Assembly: GCA_003576705.1 (NCBI GenBank)
Contig: QOZS01000008.1
Coordinates: forward strand, 1-64,000
Reading direction: 5' to 3'
Length of the DNA: 64,000 nucleotides
Source: Desertibaculum subflavum
GTDB lineage: Bacteria > Pseudomonadota > Alphaproteobacteria > Ferrovibrionales > Ferrovibrionaceae
The notes beneath the pieces were generated by a model. That model was not told the DNA's origin. It did no database searches and saw nothing but the letters and a program-made list of their open reading frames with translations. This document shows positions 8,002 to 16,580 of the stretch, one piece after another. Position 1 is the stretch's first letter, and each line of letters starts with the position of its first letter. A program made the translations under genes and the position numbers.

Positions 8002-8784
8002 ATGTCCTCGCCCCAGCGCAAGCTCACCACCATCCTCTCGGCCGATGTCGAGGGCTATTCGCGCCTGATGGAGCTGGACGAGGAGGGCACGCTCACCGCG
8101 CTCAAACAGGCGCGCGCCGCCATGGCGCGGCTGATCGAGGCGCATGCGGGGCGGGTGATCAACACCTGGGGCGACGCGCTGATCGCCGAATTCGCCAGCG
8201 TGGTCGAGGCGGTGCGCGCCGCCATCGACATCCAGACCGAGCTGGCGCAGCACAATGCCGGCCGCGGCACCGATCGGCGCATGCTGTTCCGCATCGGCAT
8301 CAATCTCGGCGACGTCATCGTCGACGGCAGCGACATCCTGGGCGACGGCGTCAACATCGCCGCCCGGCTGCAGGCCGAGGCGCCGGCCGGCGGCATCGTG
8401 ATCTCCAGCACGGTGCACGACCAGGTGCGGGGCAAGATGACCGTCGGCTTCGACTTCCTCGGCAATCTCGCGGTGAAGAACATCTCCGAAGGTGTGCCGA
8501 GCTATGCCGTGCGCATCGGGGATGCCGAGCCGAGCCCGGCGCGGGCGCCCCTGCCGGACCGGCCGATGCCGGACCGGTCGATGCCGCTCTGGCTGGCGCG
8601 GCGCGAGCGCAGCCTCTACGCCGTGCTCCTGCCGCTCGGCTTCGCCGCGGTGATTGTGGTCGTCGTCAATGTCTTCACCTGGAGCGGCACCTTCTGGGCC
8701 AAGTGGCCCTTGCTCGGCATCGGCACCGCGGCGGCGCTCGCCTGGACCAAGCACCGCCTGTTCGGCGCGCGACGACGCTCGTGA
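8002..8784 (+). CDS. Class III adenylate/guanylate cyclase with C-terminal membrane segments
   Basis: A 260-residue protein with an N-terminal class III nucleotidyl cyclase domain (about residues 8-175). Both metal-binding aspartates are visible, in LSADVEGYSRLM and NTWGDALIAEF, and the transition-state Asn/Arg region reads GDGVNIAARLQ. After a proline-rich linker, two hydrophobic segments (VLLPLGFAAVIVVVVNVF and a second near LLGIGTAAALAW) anchor the C-terminus in the membrane. The catalytic domain is therefore N-terminal and cytoplasmic, with no sensor domain visible. It is convergent with the lactonase gene. Most relatives carry long C-terminal TPR regions, which are absent here. Confidence 0.85.
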   Translation: MSSPQRKLTTILSADVEGYSRLMELDEEGTLTALKQARAAMARLIEAHAGRVINTWGDALIAEFASVVEAVRAAIDIQTELAQHNAGRGTDRRMLFRIGINLGDVIVDGSDILGDGVNIAARLQAEAPAGGIVISSTVHDQVRGKMTVGFDFLGNLAVKNISEGVPSYAVRIGDAEPSPARAPLPDRPMPDRSMPLWLARRERSLYAVLLPLGFAAVIVVVVNVFTWSGTFWAKWPLLGIGTAAALAWTKHRLFGARRRS

Positions 8785-8794
8785 CCGCCCGGGC

Positions 8795-9691
8795 TCACCG
8801 CCATTGCGGCGTGCCGGGCTGGTGCACCCGGATGCGGTAGAGCGAGGTGGAGGCGGTGATGTAGAGGCTCCTGAGGTCGTCGTCGCCGAAGCAGAAATTC
8901 GCCGTGTATTCCGGCACCTGGATCACGCCGAGGCAGGTGGCGTCGGGCGCGAAGACGTGGATGCCGCCCGGGCCGCAGCAATAGATGTTGCCGCCGCTGT
9001 CGATCTTCATGCCGTCCGGCGCGCCGGCGCCTGCGCCTTTCGTCTCCGCCCAGACCTGGCCGCCCTTCAGCTTGCCGTCGGCCGTGACGTCGAAGACGCG
9101 GATGTGCTGGCGGTCGGTGTCGTTCACGTAGAGCCGCTTCTCGTCGAGTGAGAAGCAGAGCCCGTTCGGCTGGCCGAAATCGTCGGCGAGGAGCGTGAGT
9201 TTGCCGCCCGCCGGCTCGATCCGGTAGACGCCCTGGAAACTCAGCTCCTGCTCGCGCGGCACGCCGAAATGCGGCTTGCGGCCATAGGTCGGGTCGGTGA
9301 AGTAGATGCCGGCATCGTCGTGCTTGACCACGATGTCGTTCGGGCTGTTCAGTTCCTTGCCGTCGTGGTGGCTGGCGATGACGGTGATGGCGCCGTCCGG
9401 CTCGGTGCGGGTCACCCGGCTCGACGCATGTTCGCAGGTCAGAAGCCGGTCGCGGGTGTCCCAGGTGAGGCCGTTCGACTTGTTGCAGGGCTGGCGGAAC
9501 GTGCTGACGCCGCCCTCAGCGCTCCATTGCCGGAGATGGTCGCCCGGCATGTCGCTGAACAGCAGGTAGTGGTCGCGCCCGTGCCAGAGCGGCCCTTCGG
9601 TGAAGATGAAGCCGGTGGCGAGCTTCTCGAAGCCGACCGACGGCCCGACCACCTCGGTGAAGCGGCGGTCGCGGATCTCGACGCCGGTCAT
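8795..9691 (-). CDS. SMP-30/gluconolactonase family lactonase
   Basis: A 298-residue six-bladed beta-propeller of the SMP-30/gluconolactonase/LRE family. Candidate metal ligands are in place: Glu in FTEGPLWHGRD, Asn in SNGLTWD and SPNDIVV, and Asp in GAPDGMKID. The ATG at 9691 overlaps the stop of the tautomerase gene by four bases; the open frame further upstream is a shadow of it. These enzymes hydrolyse sugar or other lactones and some esters. Position at the end of a Liv-transporter and tautomerase operon suggests a lactone intermediate in catabolism of the imported compound. Confidence 0.85.
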   Translation of the reverse strand: MTGVEIRDRRFTEVVGPSVGFEKLATGFIFTEGPLWHGRDHYLLFSDMPGDHLRQWSAEGGVSTFRQPCNKSNGLTWDTRDRLLTCEHASSRVTRTEPDGAITVIASHHDGKELNSPNDIVVKHDDAGIYFTDPTYGRKPHFGVPREQELSFQGVYRIEPAGGKLTLLADDFGQPNGLCFSLDEKRLYVNDTDRQHIRVFDVTADGKLKGGQVWAETKGAGAGAPDGMKIDSGGNIYCCGPGGIHVFAPDATCLGVIQVPEYTANFCFGDDDLRSLYITASTSLYRIRVHQPGTPQWR

Positions 9692-9891
9692 GATCCTTGC
9701 GCCTTCTTGCGCGCGGCGACGGTGGTGCCGCCGACATACCAGTCCTCGGCCTCGACATCCTCGAACACGACCCAGACGGCGTCGCGCGGCAGCTCCGCCA
9801 CTTCCGAGATCGCGTCGGTCACGCGCTTGGAGATCGCATCCTTCCGCGCTTGCGAGTGGCCTTTCAGGATACGGATGTTGACGAACGGCAT
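9688..9891 (-). CDS. 4-oxalocrotonate tautomerase family protein
   Basis: A 67-residue protein of the usual 4-OT monomer size. The start MPFVNIRILKGHS leaves Pro1 as the catalytic base after Met removal, and WVVFEDV plus DWYVGG match the family's active-site beta region. The enzyme normally forms a hexamer in the cytoplasm and interconverts enol and keto acids in aromatic catabolism. It lies 11 bases after livF and overlaps the lactonase gene by four bases, so it belongs to the same operon. The substrate is unknown. Confidence 0.85.
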   Translation of the reverse strand: MPFVNIRILKGHSQARKDAISKRVTDAISEVAELPRDAVWVVFEDVEAEDWYVGGTTVAARKKAQGS

Positions 9892-9902
9892 GCTTGCCTC
9901 CC

Positions 9903-10610
9903 TTACAGTGCGAGCAGCTGATGGCGGAGCGCGGCATCGTCGCGCAGCGACGCGGCGCTGCCGGAATAGCGCACCTCGCCCTTTTCCAGAACATAGACCC
10001 GGTCGGCCACGGCGAGCGAGAACTCGACGCCCTGCTCGGCGAGCAGGATGGTGAGGCCCTTCTGCTTCAGCTCCAGCACGCGTTCCAGGAGCTGTTCGAC
10101 GACCAGCGGCGCGAGGCCTTCGGACGGCTCGTCCAGGAGGAGAAGCTCGGGATTGCCGAGCAAGGTGCGCGCGATGGTCAGCATCTGCTGCTCGCCGCCG
10201 GACAGGAACCCGCCGGGCCGGTCGCGCAGCTCCTCCAGCTTCGGAAACAGCCGGTAGACCGCCGGGATGTCCCATCCGCCGGGCCGGCCGGCGACCTGGC
10301 GGGCGACGTCGAGATTCTCCCAGGTGGTCAGCTCGGCGAAGATGCGCCGGTCCTCCGGCACGAAGCCGATACCGGCCCGCGCCACCCGGTGCGGCGCCCA
10401 GCCGGTGATCTCCTTGCCTTTCCAGGTGACGCGCCCGCTGCTCGGCGGCGTGAGCCCCATGATGGAACGCATCGTCGTGGTCTTGCCGACGCCGTTGCGG
10501 CCGAGCAGGCAGACGCATTCCTGCGGCGCCACTTCGAGGGAGATGCCGAACAGCACGCGCGACTGGCCATAGGCCGTGTGGATGTCGCGGACTTCGAGCA
10601 GCGCGCTCAT
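9903..10610 (-). CDS. livF: Branched-chain amino acid-type ABC transporter ATPase (LivF)
   Basis: A 235-residue ABC ATPase of the LivF type. Visible motifs are Walker A GRNGVGKTT, the signature LSGGEQQML, Walker B LLLLDEPSEGL and the switch region LAEQGVEFSLAVAD. It starts ATGAGCGCGCTG and overlaps the livG stop by four bases. With LivG it powers import through LivH/LivM at the inner membrane. HAAT-family transporters of this kind often carry aromatic acids or other carboxylates rather than branched-chain amino acids, and the catabolic neighbours favour that here. Confidence 0.93.
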   Translation of the reverse strand: MSALLEVRDIHTAYGQSRVLFGISLEVAPQECVCLLGRNGVGKTTTMRSIMGLTPPSSGRVTWKGKEITGWAPHRVARAGIGFVPEDRRIFAELTTWENLDVARQVAGRPGGWDIPAVYRLFPKLEELRDRPGGFLSGGEQQMLTIARTLLGNPELLLLDEPSEGLAPLVVEQLLERVLELKQKGLTILLAEQGVEFSLAVADRVYVLEKGEVRYSGSAASLRDDAALRHQLLAL

Positions 10611-11344
10611 TTGCGCTCTCCGAGATAGATGCGGCGCACCTCGGCATTGCGCTGCACCTCGTCGGGCGTGCCTTCGGCGATCACCCGGCCCTGGTGCAGG
10701 ACCATGATCTTCTCGGCGATGGAGAACACCACCTCCATGTCGTGCTCGGTGAACAGAAGCGTCAGGCCGAACTTCTCGGCGAGATGCTGCAGCAGCTTGA
10801 TGCTGTCCCGCGTCTCGGCGGCCGACATGCCGGCGGTCGGCTCGTCGAGCAGCAGGATCTCGGGATCGCAGGCCAGCGCGATGCCGAGCTCGACCTGCTT
10901 CTGGTTGCCGTGGCTCAGCGCGCTGGCCGCCTCGTTGGCCTTGTCGGCGAGGCCGACCTGCTGCAGCAGCGCCGTCGTCTCGTCGCGGTACAGCGCGGCC
11001 GAGCTGGCCCAGAAATTCGTGCCGCGGCCGCGATGGGCGATATAGGCCGCCTGCACGTTCTCGAACACGGTCAGCTGCGGGAAAATGTTGGTGCGCTGGA
11101 ACGACCGGCCCATGCCCATGCGGCAGATCCGGTGCGGCGGCGCTGCCGTGATGTCGCGCCCTTCCAGAACCACGCGGCCGGCATCGGGCCGCAGATGACC
11201 GGTGATCAGGTTGAAGAAAGTCGACTTGCCGGCGCCGTTCGGGCCGATGACCGCGGCGATCTGCTTCTTCGCGACGGTGAGCGACACTGCGTCGACGGCG
11301 ACGAAGCCGCCGAACCGCTTGCTGACGCCCTCGACCTCAAGCAT
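10607..11344 (-). CDS. livG: Branched-chain amino acid-type ABC transporter ATPase (LivG)
   Basis: A 245-residue ABC ATPase of the LivG type. Walker A GPNGAGKST, signature LSHGNQKQVELGIAL, Walker B ILLLDEPTAGMS and the FTEHDMEVVF switch histidine are all present, followed by the family's C-terminal NAEVRRIYLG. It overlaps livM by eight bases and livF by four, consistent with strict co-translation. It pairs with LivF as the nucleotide-binding dimer of the first Liv importer. Confidence 0.93.
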   Translation of the reverse strand: MLEVEGVSKRFGGFVAVDAVSLTVAKKQIAAVIGPNGAGKSTFFNLITGHLRPDAGRVVLEGRDITAAPPHRICRMGMGRSFQRTNIFPQLTVFENVQAAYIAHRGRGTNFWASSAALYRDETTALLQQVGLADKANEAASALSHGNQKQVELGIALACDPEILLLDEPTAGMSAAETRDSIKLLQHLAEKFGLTLLFTEHDMEVVFSIAEKIMVLHQGRVIAEGTPDEVQRNAEVRRIYLGERK

Positions 11345-12311
11345 CGCGACCCCCGATGCGGCGGCCCAGCTTCGTCAGCGTGCCGACGATGCCGCCGGGA
11401 AAGACGAAGAGCAGCACGATCAGCACGCCACCCAGCACGAAGGGCCAGTATTCGGTATAGGAGGTGATCTGTTGGTTCAGGAGGATCAGCGCCGCGGCGC
11501 CGACCGCCGGGCCCCAGAAATGCGCCATTCCGCCGAGGATGGTCATGATCAGCGGCTCGGCCGACTTGGTCCAGAAGGCGAAGTCGGGAAAGACGCCGCG
11601 GTTGAAGATGCCGAACAGGGCGCCGGAGAGCCCGGCGAAGGCGCCGGACACCATGAAGGCGGCGAGCTCGTAGAGACGCACGTTGACGCCGATGAACTGG
11701 GCCCGCTCCGGATTGTCGCGGATCACCGTCAGCACGCGGCCGAAGGGCGAGAGGGTGATCCGTCGCAGCGCCGCGTAGCAGAGCGCCACCAGCGCCAGGG
11801 CCACGTAGTAGAACTTGTCGCTGACCCTGAGGTCGCCGATCAGCGGCAGCACCTCCATCCAGTCGAGGCCGGGATAAGGGACATTGGGCAGGCCCTGCTC
11901 GCCACCGGTGACGTCGTTCCACTTGAAGCAGATCGCCCAGACGATCTGCGCGAAGGCCAAGGTCAGCATGGCGAAGTAGATCTTGGTCAGCCGCACGCAG
12001 AAGAAGCCGAAGACCAGCGCGAAACCGGCCGCCATCAGCCCGCCGGCAATCCAGCTCGGCAGGAAGGGGAACCCAAGATTCTTCATCAGCAGTGCCGTCG
12101 TATAGGCGCCGATGCTGAAATAGGCGGCGTGGCCGAAGGTGACGAGGCCGGTGGTGCCGAGCAGCAGGTTCAGCGAGGTCGCGAACAGCGACAGGATGAC
12201 GATATCGGTGGCGACGAAGGTGTAGAAGCGCGAGCCGAGGAACGGCACCGGCAACAGCACCAGGAAGACGATCAGGGTCCAGGGGATGCGGTTGATGAGC
12301 GGGCGAGTCAT
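11337..12311 (-). CDS. livM: Branched-chain amino acid-type ABC permease (LivM)
   Basis: A 324-residue polytopic permease with about ten hydrophobic segments, starting at TLIVFLVLLPVPFLGSRFY. LivM hallmarks are LLLGTTGLVTFGHAAYFSIGAYT in the second region and GGMAHFWGPAVGAAAL near the C-terminus. It forms the membrane channel with LivH. It overlaps livH by four bases upstream and livG by eight downstream. Confidence 0.92.
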   Translation of the reverse strand: MTRPLINRIPWTLIVFLVLLPVPFLGSRFYTFVATDIVILSLFATSLNLLLGTTGLVTFGHAAYFSIGAYTTALLMKNLGFPFLPSWIAGGLMAAGFALVFGFFCVRLTKIYFAMLTLAFAQIVWAICFKWNDVTGGEQGLPNVPYPGLDWMEVLPLIGDLRVSDKFYYVALALVALCYAALRRITLSPFGRVLTVIRDNPERAQFIGVNVRLYELAAFMVSGAFAGLSGALFGIFNRGVFPDFAFWTKSAEPLIMTILGGMAHFWGPAVGAAALILLNQQITSYTEYWPFVLGGVLIVLLFVFPGGIVGTLTKLGRRIGGRDA

Positions 12312-13189
12312 CGGAGCGGCCGCCCGAGCAGGCCCCAGGGCCGCACGATCAGGATCACCGCCATCAGGGCGGAAACGGCGAAGATCGAGAAGCGCGGGAA
12401 GATCAGGATGCCGAAGGACAGCACCTGGCCGAAGATCAGCGCGCCGAGGAAGGTGCCCCAGAACGAGCCGAGCCCGCCGATCACCACGACGATGAAGGCC
12501 TCGACGATGATGGCCACGTCCATGCCGGGCACGATGCTCTGCGTTGGCGTCACCAGCGCGCCGCCGAGGCCGGCCAGGAACGAGCCGACCATGAACATGC
12601 CGGTGTAGACCATCCCGACATTAGCGCCGAGGGAGCTGAGCATCTCGCGGTCCTGCGCCGCGGCGCGGACGATGCGCCCGACCGAGGTGCGCTGCAGCAC
12701 GAACCAGAAGATCAGGGCGATGGTCGGGCCGAGCAGGATGATGAAGAGATTGTAGTGCGGCACGATGACGCCGAGCAGGTTGAGGCTGCCCTCCAGGCTC
12801 GGCGGCCGCGACACCGAGAGCTGTCCGGTGCCCCAGGTGATCTTGGCGACGTCGCCGAGGATCAGCACCAGCGCATAGGTGAAGAGCAGCTGGTAGAGCT
12901 CCTCCCGGCCATAGAGGTGGCGCAGCAGCAGGCGCTCCACCAGGCCGCCCAGGACGGCGATGCCGCAGGCCGCCCCGAGCGCGGCAAGCCAGAAGCCTTC
13001 AGTGCGCGGCCCGACCCACTGCACGAACTGGAACGCGAGATAGGCGCCCAGCATGTAGAACGAGCCATGCGCGAAATTGAGCACGCGCAGCACGCCGAAG
13101 ATGAGCGAGAGGCCGGAGGCGATGAGGAACAGGAACATCGCCGCGGTGAGCCCGCCGAGGAACTGTCCGAACAGAAACGACGGTTCCAA
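12308..13189 (-). CDS. livH: Branched-chain amino acid-type ABC permease (LivH)
   Basis: A 293-residue polytopic permease. LivH hallmarks are LRVLNFAHGSFYMLGAYLA in the N-terminal part and IVVVIGGLGSFWGTFLGAL near the C-terminus. It is the first membrane gene after the binding-protein gene, from which a strong hairpin at 13207-13232 separates it. That arrangement usually keeps permease expression below that of the binding protein. It partners LivM in the inner membrane. Confidence 0.92.
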   Translation of the reverse strand: MEPSFLFGQFLGGLTAAMFLFLIASGLSLIFGVLRVLNFAHGSFYMLGAYLAFQFVQWVGPRTEGFWLAALGAACGIAVLGGLVERLLLRHLYGREELYQLLFTYALVLILGDVAKITWGTGQLSVSRPPSLEGSLNLLGVIVPHYNLFIILLGPTIALIFWFVLQRTSVGRIVRAAAQDREMLSSLGANVGMVYTGMFMVGSFLAGLGGALVTPTQSIVPGMDVAIIVEAFIVVVIGGLGSFWGTFLGALIFGQVLSFGILIFPRFSIFAVSALMAVILIVRPWGLLGRPLR

Positions 13190-13206
13190 GGCTGATCAGC
13201 CTGAAA

Positions 13207-13232
13207 CCCTGCCGGCGGGGATGCCGGCAGGG
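13207..13232 (-). terminator. Hairpin between binding-protein and permease genes
   Basis: A perfect 10-base inverted repeat (CCCTGCCGGC at 13207-13216 and GCCGGCAGGG at 13223-13232) with a 6-base loop, followed on the minus strand by only a short T run (TTTCAGG). The weak U tract suggests a partial terminator or an RNA-stabilising 3' end for the binding-protein message rather than a full stop. Confidence 0.55.
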
Positions 13233-13281
13233 CTCGCGAGGTAGCGCAACATGTGATGGATACCCGGTGCCGCGATCGGGC

Positions 13282-14478
13282 TCAGTCCATGAACGGCGCG
13301 GGGTCGATGTAGAGCACTTCCTGCATGGTGGCGTGGCCGAGCTTGGGGTCGTTCACCGTCTTGCCCCAGAACTGGCCGCGATTGGCCTGGTGGTCCTTCT
13401 CGCGCAGGGTCTGCTTGCCGATCGGCGTGTCGATGCTGAGCCCGGTCAGCGCCTTGGCCACCTTGTCGCTGTCGGTGCTGCCAGCCTTCTTGATGGCTTC
13501 CGCCAGGAACTGCATGGCGACGTAGCCGGTGACCGGCCAGGAGGAGGGGTTCTCCTGCTTGGTGTAGGTCCGGAGCTTGTCGATATATGTCTTGTGCGCC
13601 GGCGGGCCGCCCGGCCAGTTGTTGACGTCGTAACTGTTGCCCCAGATGCCGACGGGATAGTCGGCGCCCATGGTGCGCGCGCTCTCGATCGAGGCCGCCT
13701 CACCGGCGCCGATGAAGTTGTACTTCACCGCGTCGAAGTAGCCGAGCGGCTTGGCCTGCTTGGCGAAGGTGAGGAAGTGGCCGCCCCAGAGCGAGGAGAA
13801 CACCGCATCCGGCTTCTTCGCCATCTGCGCGTTGATGAACGGCGTGTAGTCGGCCTCGCCCAGCTTCGGCCATTGCTGGTCGACGATCTCGGTATCCGGC
13901 TTGATCTTCTTCAGGTGCTCGACGAAGGCCTTGGTCACGTCCTGCCCATAGGCATAGTCGGGGCTGATGGTGGCGATCTTCTTCAGGCCCCATTTGGCGA
14001 CGATCTCGGCCGCGGTGCGGCCTTCGATCGTGGTGTTGGAAGCGGAGCGGAACACATAGGGATGCAGGTTCGCCTTGGCGGTCAGCTGATCGGTCTTCGG
14101 GATCGGCGCGATGAAGACGATCTTGTTCTCTTTCGCGATGGTCGAGACCGCCGGGCCTTCGGCCGAGGTCAGCGTGCCGACCAGGAAATCGACATTGTCC
14201 TTCAGGATCAGCTCGCGCGAGACGCGCACCGCCTCGTCGGCATTGCCCTTGGTATCGCGCGGGATCAGCTCGAACTTGCGGCCGAGCACGCCGCCGGCGG
14301 CGTTGATCTCATCGACATACATCTGCGCGCCCTTCAGCGCCGGTTCGCCGAACAAGGCGCCCGGGCCGGAGAGGATCATCGGATAGCCGACCTTGATGGT
14401 CTTCTGCGCCGCGGCCTCCCACGGCGCGATCAGCGCCGCGATACCCGCGACGGCAAGCAGCATTCGGCGATGTAGCAT
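13282..14478 (-). CDS. Branched-chain amino acid-type ABC substrate-binding protein
   Basis: A 398-residue periplasmic protein of the LivJ/LivK (Peripla_BP_6) family. The ATG at 14478, preceded by GGGGAGG, gives a signal peptide (MLHRRMLLAVAGIAALIAPWEAAAQ). The mature start KTIKVGYPMILSGPGALFGEP, the NAAGGVLGRKFELIPRD segment and the region LVGTLTSAEGPAVSTI are family features. It is the first transporter gene of the operon and likely sets specificity; the ligand is not readable. MaoC-type genes lie immediately upstream on the same strand and may be co-transcribed. Confidence 0.9.
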   Translation of the reverse strand: MLHRRMLLAVAGIAALIAPWEAAAQKTIKVGYPMILSGPGALFGEPALKGAQMYVDEINAAGGVLGRKFELIPRDTKGNADEAVRVSRELILKDNVDFLVGTLTSAEGPAVSTIAKENKIVFIAPIPKTDQLTAKANLHPYVFRSASNTTIEGRTAAEIVAKWGLKKIATISPDYAYGQDVTKAFVEHLKKIKPDTEIVDQQWPKLGEADYTPFINAQMAKKPDAVFSSLWGGHFLTFAKQAKPLGYFDAVKYNFIGAGEAASIESARTMGADYPVGIWGNSYDVNNWPGGPPAHKTYIDKLRTYTKQENPSSWPVTGYVAMQFLAEAIKKAGSTDSDKVAKALTGLSIDTPIGKQTLREKDHQANRGQFWGKTVNDPKLGHATMQEVLYIDPAPFMD

Positions 14479-14588
14479 GGTCAACCTCCCCTTGGTTTCC
14501 TTTATTGCAAATAGGAAACACCGGGGACGCGGCAGAAGTCAACTGGCTGCCCGAATGGGCGGCATGTTGCTTGGTCCGCAGGCAGGCC

Positions 14589-15026
14589 TCAGCTCGGCGG
14601 AAATTCCACCATCGCCTCGCCGCGCGCGATCTGCTGGCCCTGCTGATTGCGGATCTCGACATCGATCAGCAGCCAGCGGCTCTTCTCCGTCTTCCGCTTG
14701 GCGGTGACGTGGCCCTTCGCCGTGATGGTGTCGCCGGGGCGCACGGGGGCCAGCCAGCGCGTTTCGAGCCGCCGCTGCACGGCGCCCCGCGGATAGGCCC
14801 AGTCGGTCAGCATCCGGGTCAACAGGCCGAAATTGGTCATGCCGTGCATGATCACGCCGCCGAACTGGGTCTTGCCGAAGCTGCCCTTCATGTAGTCGTC
14901 GTCGAGATGCAGCGGGTTGTAGTCGAGCGAGCCGTCGCAGAAATCGCGAATGGTCTGCCGCGTCACCGCGAATGGGGCGCCGCCGACGGTCGCGCCGATC
15001 TCGATATTCTCGAAGGTATCGGTCAT
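14589..15026 (-). CDS. MaoC family dehydratase
   Basis: A roughly 145-residue single hot-dog-fold hydratase. The R-specific hydratase 2 motif is present (DYNPLHLDDDYMKGSFGKT then GGVIMHGM), with the catalytic Asp and His. The ATG at 15026 is chosen; a GTG at 15038 would overlap the upstream stop and is the alternative. Together with the preceding gene it probably forms a heterodimeric 2-enoyl-CoA hydratase or 3-hydroxyacyl-CoA dehydratase, as with other split MaoC pairs. It lies just upstream of the Liv operon. Confidence 0.85.
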   Translation of the reverse strand: MTDTFENIEIGATVGGAPFAVTRQTIRDFCDGSLDYNPLHLDDDYMKGSFGKTQFGGVIMHGMTNFGLLTRMLTDWAYPRGAVQRRLETRWLAPVRPGDTITAKGHVTAKRKTEKSRWLLIDVEIRNQQGQQIARGEAMVEFPPS

Positions 15027-15034
15027 GGCGCGCC

Positions 15035-15505
15035 TCACACCGGTCGGATGGTCTGGCCGCGACCTGCGCAGATCACTTGGCCATGCTGGTTGAAGAAGAC
15101 GTTGTCGTGCACCGCAAACAGACGATCCTTCTTGATGAACTTGTCGAGCGCACGCGCCTGCAGTGTGATCGTGTCGCCGGGGCGGGCGGGGATGTTGTAG
15201 CTCCAGGACTGGCCCGCGTTGATGGTACCGGGACTGCGCATCCAGTCGTCGGCCGGCGTGCAGGCGAACATCAGCAGGATATGGATCGCCGGCGGCGCGA
15301 TCAGGCCTTTGTACGGCGACGCCTTGGCATAGGCCTCGTCGAAATAGAGCGGGTGCAGGTCGCCGACGGAGCGGCAGTAGGCGTGGATCGCTTCGAGCGT
15401 CAACAGATACGGGATCGTTTTGCGCGGCTCGCCCGGCACGATCTCGTCCCAGACCTTGCGGCTCTTTGCGTCCTTCCAGAAATCGGTCTCGAACTCGGCC
15501 GACAT
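15035..15505 (-). CDS. MaoC-like N-terminal (FAS1-type) dehydratase domain protein
   Basis: A 156-residue hot-dog protein of the MaoC_dehydrat_N type, which usually lacks its own catalytic His/Asp pair and acts as the substrate-binding partner. Visible features are the AIHAYCRSVGDLHPLYFDEAYA segment, in which D and H are partly kept, and YKGLIAPPAIHIL. It ends about 8 bases before the partner gene, so the two are made together. The pair likely hydrates an unsaturated acyl-CoA derived from the compound imported by the downstream transporter. Confidence 0.8.
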   Translation of the reverse strand: MSAEFETDFWKDAKSRKVWDEIVPGEPRKTIPYLLTLEAIHAYCRSVGDLHPLYFDEAYAKASPYKGLIAPPAIHILLMFACTPADDWMRSPGTINAGQSWSYNIPARPGDTITLQARALDKFIKKDRLFAVHDNVFFNQHGQVICAGRGQTIRPV

Positions 15506-15557
15506 TCCGCTTCCTCCCGCGCGCGATTCTTCGATCGCGAGATTAGCGCAGAAGAAA

Positions 15558-15586
15558 GCGCGGGCGACCTGTTCGGACGCCCGCGC
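15558..15586 (-). terminator. Intrinsic-type terminator after the rpoH paralogue
   Basis: A perfect 9-base stem (GCGCGGGCG at 15558-15566 and CGCCCGCGC at 15578-15586) with an 11-base loop. Read on the minus strand it is followed by TTTCTTCT. It lies 43 bases past the stop of the sigma-factor gene at 15629 and before the MaoC pair, so it likely separates the two units. Confidence 0.65.
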
Positions 15587-15628
15587 CTTCGATATCAGTC
15601 GGCTGTTGGAATCAGGCGGCTGCTTGGA

Positions 15629-16510
15629 TCAGGCCGCCATGATGGCGCCGCGCGCGCCGGGCACGCGCAGCACGGCGGCCTTCAGCTTCTCCAGCGCCTT
15701 GGCCTCGATCTGGCGCACGCGCTCCTTGGTGATGCCGAGCTTGCCGCCGAGCTCTTCGAGCGTGGCACGGTCGTCCTCGCGCAGACGGCGTGCCGTGATG
15801 ATCTGCCGCTCGCGCTGGGTCAAGCTGGCGAGACCCTGGGCGACCCAGTTCGACGCCGCCTTGCGCTCGCGGCTGGCGACCACCGTCTCCTCCGGGTTCG
15901 GGCCAGGATCGGGCAGCAGGGTCTCGAGCGTCTCGTCGCCGTCCTCGCCGATCGGCCCGGCCAGCGACTGGTCGCGGCTTGACAGGCGCTGATGCATGGC
16001 CTGCACCTCGGTGAGGGAGATGCCGAGATCCCCCGAAATCTTCTCCAGCGCCTCGGGCGTCACATCCTGACCCGCCGCGGCGAGCCGGGCGCGGAGCCAG
16101 CGCAGGTTGAAAAAGAGCGTCTTCTGGTTGGCCGAGGTGCCGCTCCGGACGATCGACCAGTTGCGCAGGACGAATTCCTGCATCGCCGCCTTGATCCACC
16201 ACGATGCGTAGGTCGCGAAGCGCACCTGGCGGTCCGGGTCGAAGCGGCTGGCCGCCTGCATCAGGCCGACGGTGCCCTCCTGGACGAGGTCGGCCATCGA
16301 CAGACCATAGTTGCGAAACTTACGCGCGATGGAGACCGCAAGGCGGACATGCGCGTTGATCAGCTCGTGCAGGGCCCGGTCGTCGCCGGCCTCGCGCCAG
16401 CGCCGCACCAGCTCCTGTTCGCGCTCGACGGTGAGAATTGGCGCCGCCATAGTGGACGCCACGTAACGCCGCGCTAGATCAGACCCGTGCAAGGACTCAC
16501 TACGTGCCAT
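15629..16510 (-). CDS. RNA polymerase sigma factor, RpoH/sigma-32 family paralogue
   Basis: A 293-residue sigma-70 family factor. Region 2 is clear (HELINAHVRLAVSIARKFRN, DLVQEGTVGLMQAASRFDP, FATYASWWIKAAMQEFVLR), and the RpoH-box-like QKTLFFNLR follows. Region 4.2 ends with LEELGGKLGITKERVRQIE and a short Ala-rich tail. RpoH factors direct heat-shock or oxidative-stress genes, and alphaproteobacteria often hold several paralogues. It is divergent from a MarR regulator, and the shared intergenic region holds an 11-base inverted repeat. A good ribosome site (GGAGGG) precedes the ATG. Whether this is the main RpoH or a second copy cannot be told here. Confidence 0.88.
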   Translation of the reverse strand: MARSESLHGSDLARRYVASTMAAPILTVEREQELVRRWREAGDDRALHELINAHVRLAVSIARKFRNYGLSMADLVQEGTVGLMQAASRFDPDRQVRFATYASWWIKAAMQEFVLRNWSIVRSGTSANQKTLFFNLRWLRARLAAAGQDVTPEALEKISGDLGISLTEVQAMHQRLSSRDQSLAGPIGEDGDETLETLLPDPGPNPEETVVASRERKAASNWVAQGLASLTQRERQIITARRLREDDRATLEELGGKLGITKERVRQIEAKALEKLKAAVLRVPGARGAIMAA

Positions 16511-16580
16511 GACTCGCCCTCCTGAGCTGCCCCGCCATCGGCCGGTATGCGCCGGTGGGGGTGTGGGACAGCTCGTTTGA

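Noticed and set aside
5666..8068. Long plus-strand open frames opposite the LLM and binding-protein genes
   Set aside because: They are His/Val/Asp/Gly/Arg-rich reverse-complement artefacts with no domain.
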